Source: JBOGVZ01 sp050692985
GTDB taxonomy: Bacteria > Actinomycetota > UBA4738 > CALAEC01
NCBI GenBank assembly: GCA_050692985.1
Contig: JBOGVZ010000050.1
Location: 1-5,313, forward strand
Direction: 5' to 3'
DNA length: 5,313 nucleotides
In this document: positions 1 through 5,313 of the stretch, piece after piece
How the letters are laid out: every line of letters begins with the position of its first letter
Numbering within the stretch: position 1 is the stretch's first letter
The notes under the pieces: model-generated
What the model saw: the letters and a program-made list of their open reading frames with translations, nothing else
What the model was told of the DNA's origin: nothing
Databases searched by the model: none
Translations under genes and position numbers: made by a program

Positions 1-1106
1 CGGGGGTCTTCGTGCACGCCAACGCGCTCAACACCATGCTCACCCGGGCGTTCCTGTTCCCCGACGGACGAGTCAGCGTCCTGGTGGCCGTGTTCGCCGT
101 GGCCCTCCTGTCGGCCATGGCCGTGGCCCTCCTGCGGGTGTGGGCCTCGCCGGTGGTCGTCCTGGGGATCGGCACCGCGTACTTCCTGCTGGCGTTCTGG
201 CGGTTCGACGACGGTCACGTCATGAACCTGGTGTACCCGGCGCTCGGGATCGTGGTGGCGTTCATCGGCGCGCTGGGCGTCCGCTATTTCACCGAGGAGC
301 GGGAGCGGCGCCGGGTCACCAGGGTGTTCGGCCGGTACGTGGCCCAGGACGTCGTCGACGAGGTCCTGGCCGCGCCCGAGGCCGCCCTGGCCACCCTGGA
401 GGGGCAGTCACGGACGATCTCGGTCCTGTTCGCCGACCTCCGCGGGTTCACGTCCGCCTCCGACGGTGCCGCGCCGGAGGAGGTCGTGGAGGCGCTCAAC
501 GTGTACCTCGACGCGATGGTCCGAGCCGTCAACGAGGAGAGAGGCACGATCGACAAGTTCATGGGCGACTGCGTGATGGCCTTCTGGGGCGCCCCCCGGC
601 GCACCGAGAATCACGCCGAGCATGCCGCCCGGGCCGGCATCAAGATGCTCGACTTCATCGACGAGGCCGTGGCGGCGGGTCGAACGTCGGGCCTGGAGGT
701 GGCCGGCTGCGGCGTGGGGATCGCCACCGGCGAGGCCGTGGTGGGGAACATCGGCTCGCACGACCGGCTCGACTACACGGTGGTCGGGGACACCGTGAAC
801 ACCTCCAGCCGGCTGTGCGGCGTGGCCGGGCCCGGCCAGATCGTGGTCACCGAGCCCTGCGCCGCAGCGATCCGGGACAAGTTCCGCATCGGCGACCTCC
901 CCTCGCTCGAGGTGAAGGGGAAGGCCAAACCCCTCCGGGTGTTCCAGGTCCTCCGCGAGGGGCAGGAGGCGCCCGAGGTCATGGAGGGCGCGGTCATCGA
1001 GTACAGCGAGGAGAAGGGCCACTTCGAGCAGACCGCGCCAGCGAAGGCTGCGGGGTACGCGCCGATCGAGCCCCGCCAAGGCGAAGAGCCGGCCGATCGT
1101 CCATAG
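1..1106 (+). CDS. CHASE2-type membrane adenylate cyclase (class III), 5' end outside the window
   Basis: This enzyme would make cyclic AMP from ATP at the inner face of the membrane, controlled by an extracytoplasmic CHASE2 sensor. The frame is open to the left edge (first full codon at base 3). The GVFVHANALNTML-like opening matches the end of a CHASE2 domain, so the GTG at 12 is internal and the true start lies upstream. Counting from that GTG, three hydrophobic helices follow (about 22-41, 46-63, 71-90), then a charged linker (FGRYVAQDVVDEVL, 106-119) and the cyclase domain (about 134-315). Metal-binding aspartates are D142 (FADLRGFT) and D186 (DKFMGD). Purine-selecting positions are K182 and T256 (DYTVVGD), and the transition-state pair is N263/R267 (VNTSSR). 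Thr in place of Asp is typical of bacterial class IIIb adenylate cyclases. All catalytic residues are present, so it should be active. A Glu/Pro/Ala-rich tail of about 45 residues follows the domain. Guanylate cyclase activity is less likely given K182. The stop is TAG at 1104-1106. Confidence 0.94.
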   Translation, partial: GVFVHANALNTMLTRAFLFPDGRVSVLVAVFAVALLSAMAVALLRVWASPVVVLGIGTAYFLLAFWRFDDGHVMNLVYPALGIVVAFIGALGVRYFTEERERRRVTRVFGRYVAQDVVDEVLAAPEAALATLEGQSRTISVLFADLRGFTSASDGAAPEEVVEALNVYLDAMVRAVNEERGTIDKFMGDCVMAFWGAPRRTENHAEHAARAGIKMLDFIDEAVAAGRTSGLEVAGCGVGIATGEAVVGNIGSHDRLDYTVVGDTVNTSSRLCGVAGPGQIVVTEPCAAAIRDKFRIGDLPSLEVKGKAKPLRVFQVLREGQEAPEVMEGAVIEYSEEKGHFEQTAPAKAAGYAPIEPRQGEEPADRP

Positions 1107-1198
1107 CGACAGACTGCGCGATATCGCATCAGGTCGCTGCCGAAAGCAATGCGGCTCGCCCCGAGTTACTCTGACTGTTGTCGCTTGTCGGTGTTGAC

Positions 1199-1203
1199 GG
1201 GAG
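1199..1203 (+). promoter_or_regulatory. Ribosome binding site (GGGAG) choosing the start at 1213
   Basis: GGGAG ends nine bases before the GTG at 1213. That is a workable Shine-Dalgarno distance. The in-frame TTG at 1204 would abut the motif directly. The later GTG at 1222 has only a GGGAGA motif one base upstream. This is the reason for preferring 1213 as the start of the small membrane-protein gene. Confidence 0.5.
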
Positions 1204-1212
1204 TTGGTTCCC

Positions 1213-1575
1213 GTGGGAGACGTGAGCTCGAGAACCTGGCAGGACGAGTGGCGGGACGCCCCTCCGGCTGTCAAGAAGCGCGTTCGGCGAGCGGTTGGAC
1301 TCGGGAGGCCTGTCGACGATCCACAGTTGAGATACCTCGCGGTAGGGTTGGCATCCCGGGAGCAGCGGTGGAGTCTTCTGGCTTTCCCCGCTTCCGTCAT
1401 CCTTCTTTTCGGGATTTCGTCCGTCCTCCATTGGCCGTACGAGCGGTCCTTGGCCGCGGCTGCTCGGACCGCTGCCTCCCTGGAACTTCTTGTCGTTCTT
1501 CTGGTTCTTGCAGGGCTCTCCGTTCTCCGATTCTGGAACGCCAGGCGAGCTGAATGGGCCAACAGGCCCCACTAG
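1213..1575 (+). CDS. Small two-helix membrane protein of unknown function
   Basis: I do not recognise this 120-residue protein. It starts at GTG 1213, with a Shine-Dalgarno at 1199-1203. It has a soluble N-terminal stretch with a basic patch (KKRVRR, 21-26) and a G-x-P-V-x-D-P-x-L segment (31-39), resembling short repeats I recall from actinobacterial membrane proteins of unknown function. Two hydrophobic helices follow (about 54-72 and 89-106), separated by a short loop, and the protein ends in a basic tail (RFWNARRAEW). By the positive-inside rule both ends are probably cytoplasmic. Evidence that it is real: a sensible hydropathy pattern, a ribosome site and a stop two bases from the convergent gene's stop. 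Evidence for doubt: no recognised family, and frames are also open on the opposite strand. Codon use is less GC-biased than in the neighbours (many CTT, GCT, TTC; about 60% GC over 1321-1440), which may reflect membrane residues, weak selection or recent acquisition. It lies 106 bases after the cyclase, so cotranscription is possible but unproven. Confidence 0.68.
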   Translation: MGDVSSRTWQDEWRDAPPAVKKRVRRAVGLGRPVDDPQLRYLAVGLASREQRWSLLAFPASVILLFGISSVLHWPYERSLAAAARTAASLELLVVLLVLAGLSVLRFWNARRAEWANRPH

Positions 1576-1581
1576 GCCTAG
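1572..1581. repeat. 10-base perfect palindrome holding both convergent stop codons
   Basis: CTAGGCCTAG reads the same on both strands. The TAG at 1573-1575 ends the plus-strand membrane protein, and the TAG read on the minus strand at 1580-1578 ends the cystathionine gamma-synthase/lyase. There is no T tract and no loop, so it is not a recognisable intrinsic terminator. It may be chance symmetry from two TAG stops placed back to back. Confidence 0.6.
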
Positions 1582-2705
1582 GTTAAGGCGCGATCCAAGT
1601 CCTCGATGAGGTCGTCCGGGTGCTCGATCCCCACCGACAGCCGGATCAGCGTCGGTGGCACCTCCAGCGGGGAGCCGGCCACGCTGGCGTGGGTCATCGG
1701 GCCCGGGACCTCGATCAGCGACTCCACCCCGCCCAGCGACTCGCCGAGGAAGAACAGCTCGGTGGCCTCGGCAGCCCGGATGGCCTCCTCGGGCGAGCCC
1801 ATCTCGAACGACACCATTCCCCCGAAGTCCCGCATCTGCCGGGCCGCCACCTCGTGCTGGGGGTGGTCGGGCAGGCCGGGGTAGTGCACCCGGGTCACCT
1901 TCTCGTGTGACGACAGGAAGTCCGCCACCCGCTTCGCCCCACGGCAGTGGGCCTCAATCCGCACCGCCAGCGTCTTTACCCCGCGGAGCGCCAGGTAGCA
2001 GTCCATCGGCCCGGGAACCGCGCCGACCGCGTTCTGGAGGAACCGCAGCCGCTCGGCCGTCTCGGCATCGTTCAGGACGAGCGCACCTCCGATCAGGTCG
2101 GAGTGCCCGCCGAGGTACTTCGTCACCGAGTGGACCACCGCGTCGGCCATGAGCTCCAGCGGCCGCTGGAGGTACGGGCTGGCGAAGGTGTTGTCGACCA
2201 CGCACCAGGCCTCGGCCTCGTGGGCGATCGCCGAGACGGCCTCGATGTCCACCACCTTGAGGAACGGGTTCGAGGGCGTCTCCACCCAGATCACCCGGGT
2301 GTCGCCGCGTACGGCCTTCCGAACCGCGTCCGGGTCGGTCAGATCAACGGTATCGAAGGCCACTCCCCAGTCGGCCAGCACCCGCGCCAGCAGGCGGTAC
2401 GTGCCGCCGTACACGTCGTCGCCGAGGACGACGTGGTCGCCGGGCCGGAGCCGTGCCAGGAGCAGGGTGGTCTCGGCGGCCATGCCGGAGGCGAACGAGA
2501 GGCCGTGGGCCCCGCCTTCCAGCGCGGCCAGCACGACCTCGAGGGCCTCCCGGGTTGGGTTGCCGCCTCGCGCGTAGTCGTACCGCTTCGGCTTGCCCAC
2601 GGCCTCCTGCGCGTAGGTGGACGTCTGGTAGATCGGCACGTTGACCGAGCCGAACTCGGGCTCGGGGTCCTGGCCGACGTGGATCGCCTTCGTCTCGAAC
2701 CTCAT
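1578..2705 (-). CDS. metB: Cystathionine gamma-synthase / gamma-lyase (PLP enzyme of the Cys/Met metabolism family)
   Basis: This cytosolic PLP enzyme of fold type I either splits cystathionine to cysteine, ammonia and 2-oxobutyrate (lyase) or makes cystathionine from an activated homoserine and cysteine (synthase). The 375 residues equal the family's normal length. Visible residues are the YxR cofactor contact Y44/R46 (YDYARGGNPT), phosphate-loop S73-G74-M75, ring-stacking Y99 (DDVYGGTYR), ring-nitrogen D171 (DNTFASP), Schiff-base K196 (SVTKYLGGHSD), ESLGGVESL (322-330) and substrate-carboxylate R355 (RLSVGIE). The sequence closely resembles actinobacterial MetB. The ATG at 2705 is chosen because it matches family N-termini, has GGAG five bases upstream, and overlaps the preceding gene's TGA as ATGA. 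The frame stays open upstream to about 3386, but that stretch only shadows the DUF429 gene. It is last in an operon with cystathionine beta-synthase, so gamma-lyase activity (reverse transsulfuration) is the likelier role. Sequence alone does not separate lyase from synthase, so metB is a family label. Confidence 0.94.
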   Translation of the reverse strand: MRFETKAIHVGQDPEPEFGSVNVPIYQTSTYAQEAVGKPKRYDYARGGNPTREALEVVLAALEGGAHGLSFASGMAAETTLLLARLRPGDHVVLGDDVYGGTYRLLARVLADWGVAFDTVDLTDPDAVRKAVRGDTRVIWVETPSNPFLKVVDIEAVSAIAHEAEAWCVVDNTFASPYLQRPLELMADAVVHSVTKYLGGHSDLIGGALVLNDAETAERLRFLQNAVGAVPGPMDCYLALRGVKTLAVRIEAHCRGAKRVADFLSSHEKVTRVHYPGLPDHPQHEVAARQMRDFGGMVSFEMGSPEEAIRAAEATELFFLGESLGGVESLIEVPGPMTHASVAGSPLEVPPTLIRLSVGIEHPDDLIEDLDRALT

Positions 2706-3553
2706 CGCATCTCCGGCGGCAGCTCCCATCCTCGTCTCCTCAGCTCCTCGGCGGCGTCGTGCCCTTGGCGGGCAAGCCTCCACAGCATGGACTTCCGGCG
2801 GGCGTCGTGTCCGGGGGCGAACTCCCTGGACGTGAGCCGGTCGCAGGCGGGGTCCCCACAGGCGCACGGCGACATCCTGGGGAGGTGGGGCTGCGGGATC
2901 CCCCCGGCGGGCTCCGGGCAGCGGGGGAACGGCCGGGCGGGGAGCGATCGAGCCGGCAGGACGATGACGCCTTCCCGCGGATCCCCGAGCGCCGAGGAGC
3001 GCCCCGCCAGGGCGCGTAGCCCGGTCAGCGCGGCCAGCGCCGCGTCGATCTGGTCGAGCGAACGCAGGCCGTCGACGTTCACGCCGCCGGCCTGGAGGAC
3101 TGCGGTCCGCCAGGCGGCCTTGCGGGCCCCGCGAGGTGGGAGGCAGCCGGCCAGGACGACCGCGCTCGCGTGCGGGAACACCTCGATGGCGGTCCCACCC
3201 GCCGGGCCGCCGCGGTACCTGGGGTATCCGGCGAGCGCGGCGATCCGGAAGACCTCGAAGCCCACCCGCATCCACTCGTAGAAGGGGTGGTCCGTCCCCC
3301 GGTCTGACGTCGGCGTGCCGTAGGACTGGATGCCGAAGTGCCGGATCTCCCGCTCGGTCCTGCGGGAACGGCCCTTCCCAGCCCATCGGGGCGGCGAGTC
3401 GATCGCGACCACGTCCGCCTCGGCCTCCTCGATCAGCCGCCGAACGTCCTCGAGCGGGATGCCGCGGTGCATGGCCACCGGGTCTCGGGAGCCGTCCAAC
3501 AGGACCAGGTCGAGACCCTTGCGCACCCCGACGTCGATGCCAAGCGCGCGCAC
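2702..3553 (-). CDS. DUF429 family protein (RNase H-fold, predicted nuclease) with Cys-rich PGHD tail
   Basis: This 283-residue protein resembles DUF429, a family of unknown function predicted to have an RNase H-like nuclease fold. Visible marks are a first strand with acidic G-I-D-V-G (D7), V-V-A-I-D-S-P-P (D52), a basic G-R-S-R-R-T-E-R-E segment (61-69) followed by G-I-Q-S-Y-G-T-P, an I-E-V-F-P-H motif (E124) and a late D-Q-I-D-A-A-L-A-A-L-T-G helix (D167/D170). These acidic residues could form a metal site by analogy with RNase H folds. That is inference. After about residue 225 comes a tail with C230-x-C232-G-x(4)-C237 and F-A-P-G-H-D-A-R-R-K (245-254, H249), likely metal-binding, then a charged helix. 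The start is GTG 3553, four bases after the cystathionine beta-synthase stop, with no clear Shine-Dalgarno. The stop overlaps the next gene's start by four bases (ATGA). Translational coupling on both sides is likely. No membrane segment or signal peptide is seen. The substrate, and any link to sulfur metabolism, is unknown. Confidence 0.85.
   Translation of the reverse strand: MRALGIDVGVRKGLDLVLLDGSRDPVAMHRGIPLEDVRRLIEEAEADVVAIDSPPRWAGKGRSRRTEREIRHFGIQSYGTPTSDRGTDHPFYEWMRVGFEVFRIAALAGYPRYRGGPAGGTAIEVFPHASAVVLAGCLPPRGARKAAWRTAVLQAGGVNVDGLRSLDQIDAALAALTGLRALAGRSSALGDPREGVIVLPARSLPARPFPRCPEPAGGIPQPHLPRMSPCACGDPACDRLTSREFAPGHDARRKSMLWRLARQGHDAAEELRRRGWELPPEMR
2711..2714 (-). promoter_or_regulatory. 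Ribosome binding site (GGAG) for the gamma-synthase/lyase
   Basis: Read on the minus strand, GGAG lies five bases before the ATG at 2705, inside the last codons of the DUF429 gene. With the ATGA stop/start overlap it supports reinitiation by ribosomes finishing DUF429. It also fixes the enzyme's start at 2705 rather than any upstream in-frame codon. Confidence 0.6.
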
Positions 3554-3557
3554 CCGG

Positions 3558-4937
3558 CTACGTCTGGGAGCGGCGGTGGGCCAGGAACTCGAGGAGGTCG
3601 GAGCGGGTCAGGACGCCGAGGGTTCGTCCCTCGTGGCTGACCACGACGGCGGAGGCCGACTGGAGGCGCTCGAAGGCCGCCTCGATGGGGTCGACCGCCT
3701 CGACGAGGGGGAGCGGGGGGCCCATGACCTCGGCCACGTCGGCCTGCAGGGCGTCCGGGTCGCGGAAGAGCCGGTCGAGGAGATCCCGCTCCTGGATGCT
3801 CCCCACGAGCGCGGTCACGTCCTCGGCGTCGTCCCTGGTCACCGGGGCCTGGGAGATGTTGAACTGCTGGAGCGTGTCCACGGCGTGGCGAACCTTCTCG
3901 TGGGCGCCCACGGCCACAACCGGGGGCAGCTCCCCGTGCTTCGCGCCGAGGACCTGGCGCACCGTGACCACCTCGGGCCGCTCCACGAACCCGTACTGGC
4001 GCATCCAGGTCTCCGAGTACAGCTTCGAGAGGTAGTTCCGGCCGGTGTCCGGGAGGATCACCACGATCGTGGCGTCCGGGCCGAGCTCCCGGCCCACCTC
4101 CAGCGCGGCGAAGAGGGCGGTGCCGGACGACCCCCCCACCAGGATCCCCTCCTCCCGGGTGATCCGGCGGGCCAGGAGGAACGAGTCTCGGTCCGACACC
4201 CGGACGTAGCGGTCCACGACCGAGGGGTCGAACGTCTCCGGCCAGAAGTCCTCGCCGATGCCCTCGACCAGGTACGGGCGGGCCGGCTCGTCGGGAGCGG
4301 AGAACACCGAGCCCTCCGGGTCGGCCCCGACCACCAGGACCTCGGGCTTCCGCTCCTTCAGGTACCGGCCGGTCCCGGTGATCGTCCCCCCGGTCCCCAC
4401 CCCGGTCACCAGCACGTCGATCTTCCCCTCGGTCTGCTCCCAGATCTCGGGCCCGGTGGTCTCGTAGTGCGCCTGCGGGTTCTCCTGGTTGTAGTACTGG
4501 TTCGGCTGGAACGCACCGGGGATCTCCTCGGTGAGGCGGTCGGCGACCTTGTAGTAGGACTCTGGGGACTCTGGCGCCACGGCCGTCGGGGTGATGATGA
4601 CCTCGGCGCCGTACGCCCGGAGGAGGGCCACCTTCTCCTGGCTCATCTTGTCCGGCATCACGAAGATGCAGCGGTACCCGCGGATCGCCGCGGCGATGGC
4701 CAGCCCGTGGCCGGTGTTCCCCGACGTGGGCTCCACGATCGTGCCGCCGGGCTTGAGATGCCCCCCGCGCTCGGCCGCCTCGATCATCCGCAGCCCGATC
4801 CGGTCCTTCACGCTTCCCCCGGGGTTCAGCATCTCCAGCTTCGCCAGGACCGTCGGCCGGACGCTCGTGGCCACCCGCTGGAGCCGCACCAGGGGCGTGC
4901 GCCCCATGGCGTCGAGGAAGGTGTCCAGGACCTCCAC
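3558..4937 (-). CDS. cbs: Cystathionine beta-synthase with C-terminal CBS domain pair
   Basis: This PLP enzyme of fold type II condenses homocysteine with serine to cystathionine, the first step of reverse transsulfuration, in the cytoplasm. The product is 459 residues, close to the mycobacterial enzyme. Visible elements are GRTPLVRL (12-19), Schiff-base K44 (PGGSVKDR), substrate loop TSGNTG (71-76), the Q-Y-Y-N-Q-E-N-P region (147-154), TTGPEIW (160-166), phosphate loop GVGTGGT (179-185), VEGIGEDFWP (224-233), VGGSSGT (267-273) and LPD (295-297). Two CBS domains follow at about 325-385 and 400-455 (GVLTRSDLLEF), a likely regulatory adenosyl-ligand module. The vertebrate N-terminal haem-binding segment is absent. 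GTG 4937 is chosen because it places the N-terminus exactly where family members begin. The frame runs further upstream to 5081 but there overlaps the preceding gene. The Shine-Dalgarno is weak (ATAGG). The start lies 28 bases after the propeller gene's stop. O-acetylserine sulfhydrylase is unlikely given the CBS domains and the gamma-lyase partner. Confidence 0.95.
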   Translation of the reverse strand: MEVLDTFLDAMGRTPLVRLQRVATSVRPTVLAKLEMLNPGGSVKDRIGLRMIEAAERGGHLKPGGTIVEPTSGNTGHGLAIAAAIRGYRCIFVMPDKMSQEKVALLRAYGAEVIITPTAVAPESPESYYKVADRLTEEIPGAFQPNQYYNQENPQAHYETTGPEIWEQTEGKIDVLVTGVGTGGTITGTGRYLKERKPEVLVVGADPEGSVFSAPDEPARPYLVEGIGEDFWPETFDPSVVDRYVRVSDRDSFLLARRITREEGILVGGSSGTALFAALEVGRELGPDATIVVILPDTGRNYLSKLYSETWMRQYGFVERPEVVTVRQVLGAKHGELPPVVAVGAHEKVRHAVDTLQQFNISQAPVTRDDAEDVTALVGSIQERDLLDRLFRDPDALQADVAEVMGPPLPLVEAVDPIEAAFERLQSASAVVVSHEGRTLGVLTRSDLLEFLAHRRSQT

Positions 4938-4965
4938 GGGGCCTATCGTCGCATCGCGCGGCCGC

Positions 4966-5313
4966 TCAGACCAGCCGGTAGATGGCCCTGAGGTCGCTGA
5001 TGTAGACGACCCCGTCAGGCGCGGCCTCCACGGCCAGCACCGCTCGAGGGTGGGAGAGGAGCACGTGCCGCCCGGTGACACCGTCCCGGTCCGCGTTGAG
5101 GTCCAGGGCGTGGATCTTCCGGGTGAGGTAGGTGCCGTACAGGAGGTCGCCCTCCATCCCCGCCCCCAGGCCGCAGCCCTCGCAGAACGCGGCCCCGGTC
5201 GGGGCCGTCAACGGGTTGATCCGGACCACGGGCTGGACCGGTTTCGGGCCGCTCTCGGACGTCCTCGGGCAGGCCGAGGCCCCGCCCCAGCCGTAGTTCC
5301 GGCCGGGCAGCAC
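4966..5313 (-). CDS. C-terminal part of a glucose/sorbosone dehydrogenase-like beta-propeller protein, 5' end outside the window
   Basis: Only the last 115 residues lie in the window, and the frame is open to the right edge. The GTG at 5313 is probably internal. The fragment begins with L-P-G-R-N-Y-G-W-G, matching the GxNYGW motif of PQQ-dependent soluble glucose and sorbosone dehydrogenases. It continues with P-T-G-A-A-F (39-44), an E-G-D-L-L-Y-G-T-Y-L strand (54-63), a K-I-H-A-L-D-L strand, and the closing A-P-D-G-V-V-Y-I-S-D...I-Y-R-L blade, all typical of the last blades of this six-bladed propeller. Such proteins are usually exported and oxidise sugars, or are orphan propellers with no proven activity. 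The catalytic and PQQ-binding residues and any signal peptide are outside the window. F-C-E-G-C-G (44-49) carries a Cys pair that could form a disulfide. The stop is TGA at 4968-4966, and the 28-base gap to cbs suggests shared transcription. The family call is fairly secure, but substrate and cofactor use are not. Confidence 0.78.
   Translation of the reverse strand: MLPGRNYGWGGASACPRTSESGPKPVQPVVRINPLTAPTGAAFCEGCGLGAGMEGDLLYGTYLTRKIHALDLNADRDGVTGRHVLLSHPRAVLAVEAAPDGVVYISDLRAIYRLV

Noticed and set aside
1118..1127. GCGATATCGC palindrome after the cyclase stop as a terminator
   Set aside because: It is only 10 bases with no loop and no T tract after it. It is too weak to call a terminator or operator.
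1107..1212. Promoter for the small membrane protein in the 106-base gap
   Set aside because: TTGTCG/TTGACG-like hexamers are present, but none has a convincing -10 box at a suitable distance, so no promoter is called.
1556..1569. GGGCC-AACA-GGCCC hairpin as an intrinsic terminator
   Set aside because: The stem is five base pairs, lies inside the coding end of the membrane protein and is not followed by a T run.
1129..1572. Minus-strand open frame opposite the small membrane protein
   Set aside because: Its translation is polar low-complexity sequence with no motif or helix pattern, and it has no reason to begin where it does. The plus-strand reading has two clear membrane helices and a ribosome site.
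2706..3386. N-terminal extension of the gamma-synthase/lyase to about 600 residues
   Set aside because: The extra 227 codons overlap the DUF429 gene in another frame and give an Arg/Pro-rich translation. The ATG at 2705 has a Shine-Dalgarno and matches family N-termini.
1947..4991. Two very long plus-strand open frames (1947-3281 and 3330-4991) opposite the transsulfuration operon
   Set aside because: They are antisense to genes with complete catalytic motifs. Their translations are rich in Arg, Gly, Pro, His and Val without domain motifs. In GC-rich coding DNA, stops are rare in the complementary frames, so such shadows are expected.
4938..5081. Earlier start of cystathionine beta-synthase at 5081
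   Set aside because: It would overlap the propeller gene's coding region and add about 48 residues that family members lack. The GTG at 4937 aligns exactly with known N-termini.

Overview
The window is about 5.3 kb of GC-rich DNA: hand counts give about 75% GC inside the cystathionine beta-synthase gene and about 60% in the small membrane-protein gene. GTG starts are common and genes are packed tightly. Together with CBS and gamma-synthase/lyase proteins that look very like the mycobacterial ones, this points to an actinobacterium (Actinomycetota), possibly an uncultured or environmental lineage. The phylum is an inference. No rRNA, tRNA, mobile element, CRISPR array or phage gene is visible, and no stretch over 300 bases lacks a gene.

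Left part, plus strand: the window opens inside a gene for a membrane-bound class III adenylate cyclase. It contains the end of a CHASE2 sensor domain, three transmembrane helices and a complete catalytic domain, and it ends at 1106. After a 106-base gap comes a small two-helix membrane protein of unknown function (1213-1575). It has less GC-biased codons than its neighbours.

Right part, minus strand, read from right to left: the 3' end of a glucose/sorbosone dehydrogenase-like beta-propeller gene (stop at 4966), a 28-base gap, a PLP-dependent cystathionine beta-synthase with a C-terminal pair of CBS domains (4937-3558), a 4-base gap, a DUF429 (RNase H-fold-like) protein with an unusual Cys-rich 'PGHD' tail (3553-2702), and, overlapping it by 4 bases (ATGA), a cystathionine gamma-synthase/lyase (2705-1578). 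This looks like one transcription unit. CBS condenses homocysteine and serine to cystathionine, and the gamma-lyase activity would release cysteine, so the pair encodes reverse transsulfuration (methionine to cysteine). The DUF429 gene sits between the two enzymes and is probably translationally coupled to both. Its role there is unknown.

The plus and minus units meet tail to tail at 1575/1578 with only two bases between their stop codons, inside a 10-base perfect palindrome. The most interesting points are the DUF429 gene embedded in the transsulfuration operon and its C-terminal Cys/PGHD module. I see no convincing entirely new multi-gene system.
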